Part shown: piece by piece, positions 1 through 9,978 of the stretch | Numbering within the stretch: the first letter of the stretch is position 1 | How the letters are laid out: the number at the start of each line of letters is the position of its first letter | Origin: UBA12087 sp964370815 | Lineage (GTDB): Bacteria > Chloroflexota > Anaerolineae > Anaerolineales > Villigracilaceae | Length of the DNA stretch: 64,000 bases | Assembly: GCA_964370815.1 (NCBI GenBank) | Contig: CAYJKQ010000002.1 | Location: 186,001 to 250,000, forward strand | Direction of reading: 5' to 3' | Notes under the pieces: model-generated | The model's input: the letters and a program-made list of their open reading frames with translations, nothing else | Told to the model about the DNA's origin: nothing | Database searches by the model: none | Made by a program: the position numbers and the translations under genes

Positions 1-2078
1 ATATAAGCCACCCCATTGTGGAATCGAGCAGCTATTTTGGAAACAGGAATACAATTTTTTAAATCCTCAACAATGGACCTTATCAAAGGTGCCGGGTCGA
101 TATTTTCTGATGCTATATCAAAATCGTATTTACTCAATTCAGAGGGATCAACTAAATTCTCAAACTCAATGGCAGCCTGGGCTTCATAATTCACATGCAA
201 CTTAGTTCCGGTCAGTGCGGAAACAGCATCAAATAATCGACCCATGCTCGAGGTTCTGGGAGAATTCAACCCAGTTTTCAATTGTTGCCTAAAAACACTG
301 TTCAAGACAGGATCACCCATCAAAGTGTGAACAGGTGGAAGATTTTCATTCCAAGGTTGACCTGCCTGTTCAAGCCAAGCCAGCGCCAAACGCCAGGGCT
401 CCCGTACCGCAAGGTCCCCTCCAGGTAAAATTATAGGTTTGAGATGAGTTGCGCGCTGGAAACTGCGAAATTCAGAAATAAGGAATTCGCCACCCCAGAT
501 CGTTCCATCATCACCAAATCCAGTTCCATCAAAAACCACGCCTATGACCGATCTATCCCCGGGAAGTTTATTCTCCACCATACAGGCTACAACATGTGCA
601 TGGTGGTGTTGAACTGCAAAAGATGGGATATCATCCAAAAAAGCCCTTTTCAAAGCATACCGTGTCGCCAAGTAATCGGGGTGAAGATCATGAGCGAGAG
701 CTTTTATTCCCACCCTGAATAACTGCTCAAAATGGGAAATTCCGTTTACAAACGAATCCAGAGTTTCATAATTTTCGAGATCACCAATATGTTGACTTAA
801 AAACGCATAGTTGTTCCGGGTAATACAAAAAGTATTCTTCAATTCAGCACCGCAAGCCAACAGAGCTGGTGGCTCAAAGTTTAAGTGAATTGGAAATGGA
901 GCGTAACCACGGGAACGTCGGATAGGGACGATCTCATCTTCGAATACTCTCACAACCGAATCATCACAGCGAATATGAATATCACGGTCATGCATTAAGA
1001 AAGCATCTGCCATTGAATTTAAACGGGTTCGGGCGTCATCATTATCCGTAACGATCGGTTCTTCGCTGACATTTCCACTTGTCATCACCAGGGCTTCAAA
1101 CTGATCTGTATCAAAAAGCAGGTAGTGTAATGGGGTGTAAGGCAACATAACTCCAAATGTATTCTGACCCGGTGCAGCTTCCAACGCAATGGTTGCCTCA
1201 GGCTTTCGTTCCAACAAGACAATAGGTCTGGGATGGGATTCCAACAATTCTCTGGCTTTATCATTTAGAAAACAGTATTTGTTGATGGTTTCAAGATTCG
1301 GAAGCATCAGCGCGAAGGGTTTGTCTACGCGCAGTTTTCTGTGGCGTAATTCAGCCACAGCTTGCCTATTGTTGGCGTCACATGCCAGGTGAAAACCTCC
1401 CAATCCTTTTATCGCAATAATTTTTCCGAGACCAAGAAGGTTTTGCGTTTCAACAACGGCACTCTCACCTTCCAAATTAACATTGTTTTCCTGACGATTG
1501 TATTCCAACCAGATTTTTGGGCCACAATCAGGGCAAGCTACGGGTTGAGCATGGAAACGCCTATCCAATGGGTCGGCATATTCCAATCCACAAGCCATAC
1601 ACATCTTGAAGGGTGCCATAGTTGTGTTGGGTCTGTCATAAGGTATGTCTTTAATGATCGTAAATCTTGGTCCACAATTGGTGCAGTTTATAAAAGGATA
1701 ACGATAACGCCTGTCATTTGGGTCAAAAAGCTCCGTTAAGCAATCCTTACAAGTACATACATCAGGTGAAATTGGCTGAAAAGCATCCGCGACTTCCTCG
1801 GAGTGGATAATTTCAAATTTAGTGAAACCATTTGAAGCCTTCCAGTCCACACGGATGTCATCTATTATAGCCAGGGGTGGGGCATCGTTCTTTAAAGCTC
1901 GAATAAATGATTCAAGAATATCCTGAGTTCCATCCAGTTCAATATCCACACCTGCTGATGTATTCCGTACCCAACCTGCCAAGTTCATTTTTTGAGCCAA
2001 ACCATAGGCAAACGGCCGAAAACCGACACCTTGTACCACACCATTAACATGGATTTTGACACCCTGTATCTTTTCCAA
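1..2078 (-). CDS. hypF: Carbamoyltransferase HypF, 3' end beyond window
   Basis: Makes the thiocarboxamide/CN ligand precursor on HypE during [NiFe]-hydrogenase maturation, using carbamoyl phosphate. The reading frame is open from a TTG at 2078 to the window edge (692 codons; full HypF is about 750-780). An AAAGGA ribosome site sits just upstream and a stop lies in frame before it, so TTG (or a nearby ATT) is the only plausible start. Seen in order: acylphosphatase-like domain with GVGFRPF at residues 17-23; zinc-finger region with paired CxxC motifs from about residue 110; a YrdC/Sua5-like domain in the middle; a Kae1-like domain with an HHHAH metal motif near residue 490. The last visible residues (IAARFHN) belong to the Kae1-like domain. 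No frameshift was found. The other hyp genes presumably lie to the left. Its presence implies a NiFe hydrogenase in this organism (inference). Confidence 0.93.
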   Translation of the reverse strand, partial: MEKIQGVKIHVNGVVQGVGFRPFAYGLAQKMNLAGWVRNTSAGVDIELDGTQDILESFIRALKNDAPPLAIIDDIRVDWKASNGFTKFEIIHSEEVADAFQPISPDVCTCKDCLTELFDPNDRRYRYPFINCTNCGPRFTIIKDIPYDRPNTTMAPFKMCMACGLEYADPLDRRFHAQPVACPDCGPKIWLEYNRQENNVNLEGESAVVETQNLLGLGKIIAIKGLGGFHLACDANNRQAVAELRHRKLRVDKPFALMLPNLETINKYCFLNDKARELLESHPRPIVLLERKPEATIALEAAPGQNTFGVMLPYTPLHYLLFDTDQFEALVMTSGNVSEEPIVTDNDDARTRLNSMADAFLMHDRDIHIRCDDSVVRVFEDEIVPIRRSRGYAPFPIHLNFEPPALLACGAELKNTFCITRNNYAFLSQHIGDLENYETLDSFVNGISHFEQLFRVGIKALAHDLHPDYLATRYALKRAFLDDIPSFAVQHHHAHVVACMVENKLPGDRSVIGVVFDGTGFGDDGTIWGGEFLISEFRSFQRATHLKPIILPGGDLAVREPWRLALAWLEQAGQPWNENLPPVHTLMGDPVLNSVFRQQLKTGLNSPRTSSMGRLFDAVSALTGTKLHVNYEAQAAIEFENLVDPSELSKYDFDIASENIDPAPLIRSIVEDLKNCIPVSKIAARFHNGVAY

Positions 2079-2261
2079 AAAAATTCCTTTTATTCACAAA
2101 TGAAAATCTTGTTTAAAAAAACAGATAAAAAATAATTTTGCCCAATCCAGTATTATACATGCCGATATAATAATTTCGTAAGAACTTAATGCACAAGGTT
2201 TATGTCTTCGATATAAACAAAGAGATTTGAAACCTTTATCCTCCCCCAATTCGTATTCAGG

Positions 2262-3893
2262 TCATGCAAGAGTCATGGCACAGCCATCGGCCCGTGCATC
2301 ACTACCAGCGCATAAGACACCGGAAAGATCATCTCGCAGGATGATCTGGCCTCGTCCAAATAGAGCCCGGTCATAACCAAGCACAACCCGAGTATTATGA
2401 CCGTACTTTTTAAGACCGGCAATAACTTTCTGTGGGATCCCCTTTTCAAGCGCAACTCCCCCTCCTGCAATACCATCCTCGATGCAAAAACGCGGCAAAT
2501 CCAGGCATTCTTGTGGATCCAAATGATCACAGGCGAGTGCAAGGAAGACCTGCAAATGTCCTTGTGGTTGCATAAATCCCCCCATTACCCCCAGGGTTGC
2601 ATACAAGGATTGGTCACTTTCTCGCGTGACCATGGCTGGGATGATGGTATGATACGGTCTTTTTCCTGGTTCGATTTCATTTGGATGCCCTGATTGGAGA
2701 CTAAAATTATGACCTCGATTATGTAACGTGAATCCCCATCCTGAAGGTACGATCCCGGTACCGAAACCCATGTAATTACTATTGATAAAAGAGCAGCCAT
2801 TCCCGAACTTATCGATAATGCAAAAATAGACAGTATCAGTTGAAGCGATTGGCACCCCTTTTTTTTGATCAACGGTAGCCCGGTTTTTAGCGATCAATTT
2901 TCGACGTTCCCTGGAATAGTTTTTCGATAACAGTTCGTTGACCGGGACCTTTGAAAAAGCCGGGTCAGCCAGATACCAGCTTGTATCTGCAAATGCCAGG
3001 CGCATAGCCTCAATCTCAAGGTGTAAACGCGCCAGCGAAAGTGGAGCCATACTTTCAAGATCAAATTCTTCAATTATGTTTAATGCAAGGAGAGCTGCCA
3101 AACCTTGCCCATTCGGAGGGCATTCCCATAATCGCAAATCACGAAAACTTGTGCTAATTGGGGATTCCCAGGTACTGAAGTGATTTCTAAGATCAGCCAT
3201 CCCCAAGCAACCACCTGCCTGTTGGACCGTACGCACAATTGCCTCGCCAATTTCCCCTTCATAAAAAGCTGTTTTACCTTTCTCCGAGATCAGTTTAAAT
3301 GTGCGTGCCAAACCCGGGTTCTTGAAGACCTCTCCAGGATATGGACCACGACCATCTATTGTCATCTCGGTGCCGTTCAAAGCAGAAGCCAATTGTCTTT
3401 GAGCCCCTCGCTGCCAAAAATATGCTGTCAACGGCGCAACGGGGAATCCCGTTTCAGCAAGACGTATTGCAGGTGATAATATTTTCTCAATTGGCAGGGA
3501 ACCAAAACGCTCATGTAAATCAAACCAACCAGCACATGCACCAGGGACGGTAATTGTATAAGGATGGAATGGATGTAATTCTCTCCCAAAGCCTTCTTTC
3601 TGCAATCTTTCCAGCGAAAGACCACCCGGGGCTCTTCCTGAACCATTTAGGGCGCTGATCTTTCCTGTCTTGGAATCATAATAAAGCGCAAAACAATCTC
3701 CTCCAATTCCTGTGGAGGTAGGTTCGGTCACATTTAGCGCAGCTGCTGTAGCAACAGCTGCATCTGCAGCTGTTCCCCCCATGCTTAAAATCTCCAGACC
3801 AGATGAAACTGCAAGCGGTTGAGATGCAGCCACCATACCTGCACTCCCCATAACTGAATAACGGCGAGAATAAAATTCCAGGTTACCGGTCAT
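2262..3893 (-). CDS. ggt: Gamma-glutamyltransferase family protein (Ntn hydrolase)
   Basis: 543-residue member of the gamma-glutamyltranspeptidase family, which cleaves gamma-glutamyl bonds (glutathione and related compounds) after autoproteolysis into two subunits. The N-terminal half has GGTAADAAVA and TGIGGD motifs typical of the large subunit. The nucleophile Thr expected at the start of the small subunit aligns with Thr354 (STDTVYF), followed by the usual FGNGCSFINSNY and GFGTGIVPSGWG stretch. No signal peptide is visible, so it is probably cytoplasmic, unlike the periplasmic E. coli enzyme. The ATG overlaps the stop of the upstream CNNM-type gene by four bases (ATGA), implying translational coupling. 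Exact substrate unknown; GGT-like acylases share this fold. Confidence 0.9.
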   Translation of the reverse strand: MTGNLEFYSRRYSVMGSAGMVAASQPLAVSSGLEILSMGGTAADAAVATAAALNVTEPTSTGIGGDCFALYYDSKTGKISALNGSGRAPGGLSLERLQKEGFGRELHPFHPYTITVPGACAGWFDLHERFGSLPIEKILSPAIRLAETGFPVAPLTAYFWQRGAQRQLASALNGTEMTIDGRGPYPGEVFKNPGLARTFKLISEKGKTAFYEGEIGEAIVRTVQQAGGCLGMADLRNHFSTWESPISTSFRDLRLWECPPNGQGLAALLALNIIEEFDLESMAPLSLARLHLEIEAMRLAFADTSWYLADPAFSKVPVNELLSKNYSRERRKLIAKNRATVDQKKGVPIASTDTVYFCIIDKFGNGCSFINSNYMGFGTGIVPSGWGFTLHNRGHNFSLQSGHPNEIEPGKRPYHTIIPAMVTRESDQSLYATLGVMGGFMQPQGHLQVFLALACDHLDPQECLDLPRFCIEDGIAGGGVALEKGIPQKVIAGLKKYGHNTRVVLGYDRALFGRGQIILRDDLSGVLCAGSDARADGCAMTLA

Positions 3894-5209
3894 TCATTTA
3901 TTTTCGTTTCTTTACCATTTGAAATTATCACAGGATACGAACTCACTAAGACCTTATCAATTCGATTGCCATCCATATCCATGATCTCAAATCGCAATCC
4001 ATTCCATTCATAAAGTTCTGCAGCTTTTGGAATGCGACCCATCAAAGTCAATAACAACCCGGCTAAAGTCTCATAACCATCTTCCCTCGGAAGTTTCAGT
4101 AAATTAAAAATTGATTTAAAATCCTCCACGGAGATCATACCATCCAGCAACCAGGAACCATCCTGGCGTTGGACAGCTTGAGGACCATCATTGGCTATCT
4201 CACCAATTATCTCAGAGACAATATCTACAATTGTGACCAGACCTTGAACCACTCCAAATTCATCAATAATAAAAATAACTTCTGTCTCACCCTCCCGGAA
4301 CATAGCCAGGGCATGAGATCCAAAAGCGGTCTCGGGGATAAATAAAGCAGGCTGAAGAATATCTATAAGTTGGCTTTTTTCTGTTTCATACTCCGCCAGG
4401 AGTACATCCTTGGCTTTGACCAATCCCAATAGATGATCTAGACTTCCAGAACAAACCGGTAAACGCGAATATGGACAATCGGATATTTTTTTCCGGATTT
4501 CAAGTGGAGAATCTTTAATATCCAACCAGATTATTTCACTGCGTGGTGTCATCAGTGAGGATAGACGGCGGTCATTTAGCGAGAATACCCCTTCGACCAT
4601 ATCTTGTTCAGATGGATCAAATACACCGGCCTGGGTACCCTGATCCAATAAAACCTGGATCTCGTCTTCTGTAACCGGTGGGCTAATTGACCCCCGAACA
4701 CCCAGCAAGCGAAGCACTAATTCAGTACATGCGCTCAGCAGCTTCACAATCGGAGACATAATCCTGGATGCAATTTCCATTGGGCGTGCCATGAGCGAAG
4801 CAATCCGTTCAGGTTGCTGGATAGCCAATCGTTTTGGCACCAATTCCCCCAGAATGATCGAAAAGAACGTGATCGTTCCAACGACAATTATCAAACCCAG
4901 AGACTGACTATATGGTTGTAATCTTGGGATCTTCTCAAACCAACCTGAAACTATGAGCGCCAGGGTTGCACCACCGATCGCCCCGGTCGTAACATCGATC
5001 AAAGTGATCCCCACCTGGATAGTTGACAGAAATTGGTTCGGGTTCTCAGCCAGCTTTAAAGCCGATCTCGCTTTCTTATCACCTCGGTTCACCAAGTTAT
5101 GTAATCTGCCCAGGCGAACTGAAAGTAATGCCGTTTCCGACATGGCCAAAATTCCATTTAATATTAATAATCCGATGATAATTAAGATATCTCGTGTAAA
5201 ATCAGACAT
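3890..5209 (-). CDS. CNNM/CorC-HlyC family membrane protein (DUF21-CBS-CorC)
   Basis: Integral membrane protein of the CNNM/CorB class, linked in other bacteria to Mg2+ or Co2+ efflux; often annotated as hemolysin-like. Domains in order: DUF21 membrane domain (about residues 1-190, four hydrophobic segments with SETALLSVRLGRL near the start), a CBS pair (about 200-330, with EVIFIIDEFGVVQGLVT), and a C-terminal CorC_HlyC domain (about 345-430, with EDGYETLAGLLL). Two adjacent start codons exist, TTG at 5212 and ATG at 5209; the ATG is chosen. It lies 28 bases after selD and overlaps the GGT gene, so the three are probably co-transcribed, although no functional link is obvious. Confidence 0.9.
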   Translation of the reverse strand: MSDFTRDILIIIGLLILNGILAMSETALLSVRLGRLHNLVNRGDKKARSALKLAENPNQFLSTIQVGITLIDVTTGAIGGATLALIVSGWFEKIPRLQPYSQSLGLIIVVGTITFFSIILGELVPKRLAIQQPERIASLMARPMEIASRIMSPIVKLLSACTELVLRLLGVRGSISPPVTEDEIQVLLDQGTQAGVFDPSEQDMVEGVFSLNDRRLSSLMTPRSEIIWLDIKDSPLEIRKKISDCPYSRLPVCSGSLDHLLGLVKAKDVLLAEYETEKSQLIDILQPALFIPETAFGSHALAMFREGETEVIFIIDEFGVVQGLVTIVDIVSEIIGEIANDGPQAVQRQDGSWLLDGMISVEDFKSIFNLLKLPREDGYETLAGLLLTLMGRIPKAAELYEWNGLRFEIMDMDGNRIDKVLVSSYPVIISNGKETKINE

Positions 5210-5237
5210 CAAATCTTGAGCCTTTTTTTGCTATCAA

Positions 5238-6299
5238 CTATACAACCTCGATCCCTTCACCTTCCACAACTTTTCCAATCACCCAGACAGGCTGGTTGTT
5301 CTGCTCTGCCATTTTTAAGAATAATTCCAATTTATTTTTTGGAACTCCCATCAATAACCCGCCGCTTGTTTGTGGATCGAATAGCAGCATCTGGTCCTCC
5401 TCGCTAAGCTCAGGAGCAAAATCCACATGTTCTCCAAAAAATAGGCGGTTATCGGATGCTCCCCCGGGGAATGTCCACATTTTAGCGTATTTCGTTGCGC
5501 AGGACACAAACGGAATTTCCTTATAAGAAAATTGCAGATGAACTTTAGATGCTTGAGACATCTCCATTGCATGACCCAGCATGCTAAAGCCGGTGATGTC
5601 AGTACCCGCTTGCAAGCCATTTTCTAAAGCCAGTAAGGCAGCACCATCATTCAGAAGCTTCATCCAAGCTACAACTTCTGCAACATCCGCTGGATCAGCC
5701 TTCTCTTGCTTTAACGCAGTTGTTGTCACACCAAAACCAAGTGGTTTTGTTAACACCAGGCTATCTCCAGGTTTTAAACCTGCTTTTGTTATTTTTTTCT
5801 CAGGGTGGACGAATCCAACAACAACCAATCCAAATTTCGGTTCATCATCACGAATGGTATGACCTCCAGCCACAACCACACCGGCTTCCCGGGCTTTCTC
5901 TGCCCCCCCGCGTATTATTTCACCCAGAATATCATGAGGAATGTTGGGTGGGAATGCAGCTATATTTAATGCCAGAAAAGGTTTGCCTCCCATGGCGTAG
6001 ATATCCGAGAGGGCATTGGCAGCAGCAATTTGACCAAAGTCATAAGGGTCATCCACAACCGGAGTAAAAAAATCTGTAGTTACTACCAGGGCGCGCTCAG
6101 CATCCAAACGCCAGACAGCAGCATCATCTGGATCATCCAAGCCTACCAATAAATCCGGAAAATCCGACCCATTAAACATATTTTGTATAGGGCGCAAGAC
6201 CTGCGCCAGCGCATCTGCGCTTAATTTGGATGCTCAGCCAGCACAATTAGAATAGCTTGTCAGGCGGATCTTCTTTCCTGATGGATTGTTCCTGTTCAA
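5238..6299 (-). CDS. selD: Selenophosphate synthetase SelD containing selenocysteine
   Basis: Makes selenophosphate from selenide and ATP, the selenium donor for Sec-tRNA and selenouridine. A conventional gene call would start at TTG 6197 and lack the active-site N-terminus. Reading through an in-frame TGA at 6236-6234 restores it: a TTG start at 6299, then IRLTSYSNCAG-U-ASKLSADALAQV, then RPIQNMF. The UGA is residue 22 and Lys25 follows three residues later, matching the Cys17/Lys20 spacing of E. coli SelD. The extended product is 353 residues, the normal family length. A perfect hairpin follows the UGA (separate entry). Downstream motifs GGHTIRDDEPKFG, TDITGFSMLGHA and DPQTSGGLL are typical. 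The ribosome site before 6299 is weak, so the exact start is less certain than the Sec codon. Confidence 0.88.
6191..6207 (-). promoter_or_regulatory. Bacterial SECIS-like hairpin downstream of selD UGA
   Basis: On the selD mRNA, arms GGCGCA and UGCGCC form a perfect six-base-pair stem with the five-base apical loop GGUCU. The loop starts 33 nucleotides after the UGA, within the usual distance for bacterial SECIS elements. As I recall it, the apical loop of E. coli fdhF also contains GGUCU. SelB is expected to bind such a loop and deliver Sec-tRNA. Confidence 0.75.
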
Positions 6300-6361
6300 T
6301 TTTTACTCAATTCTGGTTGGGAGAATCATTTCTCTCAGCGAAAGATATGCATCATTAGAAA

Positions 6362-7378
6362 CTAGGGAGTTGGCAATTCTGGGAGGGGGAACAAGAATGG
6401 TGAGTCATTTGGTAAAAGCATGACTTGAATCTGAGGAGACAATTTTGTAATATATTGATAGGTAAGCAGATCTGGGTTATGTTGAAGGATAGTTGAAATA
6501 ATTTCAAGTGCTTTGGCTTCTGCCTCAGCCTGGATCAAACGAGCTTCGGCTGCACCCTTGGCTTGAATAACAACCGAATCCGCCTGTCCCTGTGCAACCT
6601 GACGAGCCTGTTCAGCTTCCTGCTTTTTTTGTTCAACTGTGAACCCTGCCTGTAAGGCGGTTTGTTCGGCTATTTGTTTTTGTTCCACTGCTGCGGCATA
6701 TTCTTCACTAAAATGAATATTTCGTAGAATGAAATCCACCATGATCAGGTCGTTTTCTGTAAATTTCTTCTCCAATTCATTTGTAATAGAAACTACCAAT
6801 TCCACCCGTTTAGAACTTACGATCTCCTCTACTCCGAAACGCGACGCCATATCACGGATAATGCCGCGCGCCAGAGGGCGAACTACTTCATTTTCGAAAC
6901 GATTCTGCCAATCAATATGTAGTTGTACAACATTGGCCGGGTCTATCGCATATATTACCGATGCGTCGATGTAAACTTCCTGTCCATCTTTTGTTCGTGC
7001 AAGAATTGAATCATCCCCGGCGATATCGCCTTCAGAAGCCGCGATCGACATTGTATAGGTCTGCCGGGCAATGCTATAAAGCTGGACATTCTCTGCGAAA
7101 GGGATCACCCAACGCAATCCTGGCTGTAAAGGCTGGTCACGATAACCTTTTTCTTGTACAGCAGAAACAACCACACCGCGTTCGTCGGGTTGAACAAAAA
7201 CCAATCCAGCACTAATTGTTGTGATCGCCACAGCTAAAATAATGAGCACGACCACCATCGTACTGGCACCTTTTATGGGTCGAGCTCTTGAGGCACGCGC
7301 TACAGCAAGAACAATAACCCCAACCACAAGCAACCAGGAAAAAGTTGCAAAACCTTGTAAAGCGATAGCAATGTTCAT
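6362..7378 (-). CDS. SPFH/prohibitin (band 7) family membrane protein
   Basis: Single-pass or hairpin membrane protein with two hydrophobic segments at the N-terminus, followed by an SPFH domain and a long Ala/Glu/Gln-rich coiled coil (EQKQIAEQTALQA, EAEQARQVAQGQA, AEAEAKALEII). This layout matches prohibitin-like proteins that form ring-shaped membrane scaffolds. The C-terminus is short and proline-rich. The most distal ATG (7393) lies upstream of a GGAGG ribosome site that overlaps its own codons; the ATG at 7378, four bases after GGAGG, is the better start (338 residues). It is monocistronic here, between selD and wecB. A second, distinct SPFH protein (slipin) is encoded at 10937. Confidence 0.87.
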   Translation of the reverse strand: MNIAIALQGFATFSWLLVVGVIVLAVARASRARPIKGASTMVVVLIILAVAITTISAGLVFVQPDERGVVVSAVQEKGYRDQPLQPGLRWVIPFAENVQLYSIARQTYTMSIAASEGDIAGDDSILARTKDGQEVYIDASVIYAIDPANVVQLHIDWQNRFENEVVRPLARGIIRDMASRFGVEEIVSSKRVELVVSITNELEKKFTENDLIMVDFILRNIHFSEEYAAAVEQKQIAEQTALQAGFTVEQKKQEAEQARQVAQGQADSVVIQAKGAAEARLIQAEAEAKALEIISTILQHNPDLLTYQYITKLSPQIQVMLLPNDSPFLFPLPELPTP

Positions 7379-7536
7379 CATTCCTCCAAGCATAAATTGA
7401 AAAGAGCTTCATAATTCAGGGGTTCTAAGTATTGTGACCTGCTTATTTTAATCTCTTACCACTATCCTCTGATATTAATCCATTAATTTTCAATTAGATA
7501 CCAATTTTAATTATTATAACCTCTTAAATTCATGCA

Positions 7537-8658
7537 TTATTCAAGCGGAAATTCCAGCAATGTTTCTACTATGCGCTGGGCAGCATGACCATCTCCAAAA
7601 GGATTGACAGCTTTAGCCATTAATGCATAAGCTGCCGGGTTTTCCAACAAAAGGGTGGTCTCTGAGGTTATCCGTTCGGTGTTTGTTCCAACCAGTCTCA
7701 ATACACCGGCTTCCACTCCTTCAGGTCGCTCTGTCACATCTCTTAGGACAAGTGTAGGAATCCCAAATGAAGGAGCTTCCTCTTGTATCCCTCCTGAATC
7801 TGTCAATACAATTGCAGCCCGTTTCATGAGGTGAACCATCGGTAAATAGTCCAGGGGAGGCAATAAAGTAATATGTGGGACAGCTTGTAACATTCGCCAG
7901 GCAGGTTCCTGAACATTGGGATTCAAATGTACCGGATAAACAATTTCAATGTCGCTCCTTGTAGCAAGAATTTGTAACGCTCTAAATATATTTTCCAAAG
8001 GAGCACCAAAATTTTCACGCCGGTGTGCGGTAACCAATATCAGCTTTTTTCCATTATCCAAACCAAGTTTATTTGCCAGATTGGTTACATATTCTGGTTC
8101 CTTTTGATCGGTAACAAATCTTAAAGCATCAATGACCGGGTTACCAGTTACCCGAATAGCAGTCTCCGAAATCCCTTCACGCAACAAATTCTTTTTTGTC
8201 CATTCGGTTGGAGCAAAGTGGAGGTCGGCAGTAATACCTGCAACCCGCCTATTTATCTCTTCAGGGAAAGGATGCCATTTATCAAATGTCCGCAAACCGG
8301 CTTCGACATGACCAACCTTTATGCGGCGATAAAAAGAGAGCAGTGAAGCAATTGCAACTGTGGTTGTGTCTCCCTGGATAAAAACCCAATCCGGGTTGAT
8401 GGCTTCCAAAACGGGATCAAGATGAGTGAAGATAGCCGCGCTTAATCCTGCCTGAGATTGATCCGGACGCATTAAGTCTAAGTCCACATTTGGCTTGATA
8501 TCAAACAAATCCAGCACCTGGTCCAACATCTCACGATGCTGTGCAGTGACGCACACATTGGAGACTATACCAGGCGTTTTCTCCAGTACTTTAATAACTG
8601 GAGCCATTTTGATAGCCTCAGGCCTGGTTCCAAAAACAGATAAAACAGATATCAGCAT
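7537..8658 (-). CDS. wecB: UDP-N-acetylglucosamine 2-epimerase (non-hydrolysing)
   Basis: Interconverts UDP-GlcNAc and UDP-ManNAc. 373 residues, normal family length. Characteristic motifs: FGTRPEAIKMAPVI at the N-terminus, QGDTTT, HVEAGLRT, TAHRRENFG and TDSGGIQEEAP. The start ATG has an AGGA site at correct spacing and lies three bases after the wecC stop, so wecC and wecB form one operon. Together they convert UDP-GlcNAc to UDP-ManNAcA for a surface polysaccharide. No glycosyltransferases are nearby, so the final polymer cannot be named. Confidence 0.95.
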   Translation of the reverse strand: MLISVLSVFGTRPEAIKMAPVIKVLEKTPGIVSNVCVTAQHREMLDQVLDLFDIKPNVDLDLMRPDQSQAGLSAAIFTHLDPVLEAINPDWVFIQGDTTTVAIASLLSFYRRIKVGHVEAGLRTFDKWHPFPEEINRRVAGITADLHFAPTEWTKKNLLREGISETAIRVTGNPVIDALRFVTDQKEPEYVTNLANKLGLDNGKKLILVTAHRRENFGAPLENIFRALQILATRSDIEIVYPVHLNPNVQEPAWRMLQAVPHITLLPPLDYLPMVHLMKRAAIVLTDSGGIQEEAPSFGIPTLVLRDVTERPEGVEAGVLRLVGTNTERITSETTLLLENPAAYALMAKAVNPFGDGHAAQRIVETLLEFPLE

Positions 8659-8661
8659 GAA

Positions 8662-9978
8662 TTATCCTGATCCCTTTTTATTTACACCTAATTTATGCAT
8701 GGAAAAACCAGATGATTCCCAATCCTTGCCGCTCCAGCCATTGACTGTGTCGATCAATTTTCTACCTGAAGTCAATGCTGCCATTTCAATCGGATTAATA
8801 TCACATAAAACCTTATGATTGACAAGCAAAATAATTCCATCAACATCTGAAAGAGCTGCCCCAAGTTCTGGTTCTATGCTGATTCCTGGCAAATTGGCAT
8901 CTGGCCTAAATGGTTCATAACATTTAACCAAGGCACCTTCAGCTTGCAATAAACGCACAACATCAACAGCCGGGCTTTCACGCAGATCATCCACATCAGG
9001 TTTGTAAGCCAATCCCAACGCAGCGATTCTCTTTCCTTTCAGACCACCCAGTGCTTTCTTTGCCAATTCCAGGACAAAATTCGGTTGGGCATCATTGACC
9101 TGACGAGCTGTATAGATCAGTTGCGAAAGTTCGGGTGCGCTTTCGACAAAGAACCACGGATCCACGCTAATGCAATGTCCTCCCACACCTGGTCCGGGAT
9201 TTAGAATCTTTACACGAGGATGACGATTTGCTATGGATATGGCATCCCAAACATCGATTCCAAAACGATCCGAGAGTCGTGAAAATTCATTGGCAATGGC
9301 GATATTGATGTCACGATAAGTATTCTCCATCAGTTTCACCATCTCTGCGGTAGTCGCGTCTGTGAGGATGATCTCACCTTTTACAAAGATAGCATACAGA
9401 TCTCGACCAGCCTGGGAGGATTGTGGTGTAACGCCACCAATGACACGGGCATTCTCGATTAACTCGCGTAATATCTGCCCGGGTAATACCCGTTCCGGTG
9501 AATAAGCCAGGTGAAAATCAACTCCTGCCTTCAAACCAGATTCTTCAAGTATCGGTGCAACCAGATCAAGTGTGGTACGTGGAGGCGAAGTAGATTCAAG
9601 CACAACCAGGTTACCTTTCCGCAATACAGGTACAATCGCCTGCGCGGCGGAAGAAACAGCGCGCATGTCTGCTAATTTGAAAGATTTACCGTTATATTCC
9701 CCGTTCTTATCTTTAATAAAAGGTGTTGGCACAGCAATTATAAATGCGTCAGCTTCTTCTGGTTTATCCGAAACACTCAGATTTCCCGATCGGAGGGCTG
9801 CTTCCACCACTGTTCTCAAACCCGGCTCATGGATGTGCAGACCCCCGCTTCGCAACGTTTCCAATATTTGTTCGTTAATATCCACTCCGATTACATTCAG
9901 GCCATTTGTTGCAAACGTACTGGCTGTTGGCAAACCAATGTACCCCAGACCAAACACACAAATTTTGTCGAAGTTCAA
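8662..9978 (-). CDS. wecC: UDP-N-acetyl-D-mannosamine dehydrogenase
   Basis: NAD-dependent four-electron oxidation of UDP-ManNAc to UDP-ManNAcA. 438 residues. N-terminal Rossmann motif GLGYIGLPTA at about residues 10-19; catalytic Cys in GGHCISVDPWF; central helix with EMVKLMENTYRDINIA; C-terminal UDP-binding domain with GLAYKPDVDDLRESPA. The start is TTG at 9978, preceded by a strong GGAGGG ribosome site. wecB follows three bases after the stop. A perfect palindrome lies in the upstream region (10018-10036). Members of the UDP-glucose dehydrogenase superfamily look similar; the neighbouring wecB supports the ManNAc assignment. Confidence 0.92.
   Translation of the reverse strand: MNFDKICVFGLGYIGLPTASTFATNGLNVIGVDINEQILETLRSGGLHIHEPGLRTVVEAALRSGNLSVSDKPEEADAFIIAVPTPFIKDKNGEYNGKSFKLADMRAVSSAAQAIVPVLRKGNLVVLESTSPPRTTLDLVAPILEESGLKAGVDFHLAYSPERVLPGQILRELIENARVIGGVTPQSSQAGRDLYAIFVKGEIILTDATTAEMVKLMENTYRDINIAIANEFSRLSDRFGIDVWDAISIANRHPRVKILNPGPGVGGHCISVDPWFFVESAPELSQLIYTARQVNDAQPNFVLELAKKALGGLKGKRIAALGLAYKPDVDDLRESPAVDVVRLLQAEGALVKCYEPFRPDANLPGISIEPELGAALSDVDGIILLVNHKVLCDINPIEMAALTSGRKLIDTVNGWSGKDWESSGFSMHKLGVNKKGSG

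Noticed and set aside
5238..6197. A short SelD starting at TTG 6197.
   Set aside because: It lacks the active-site Cys/Sec and Lys and is about 35 residues short of the family; the upstream extension through UGA fits the family residue by residue.
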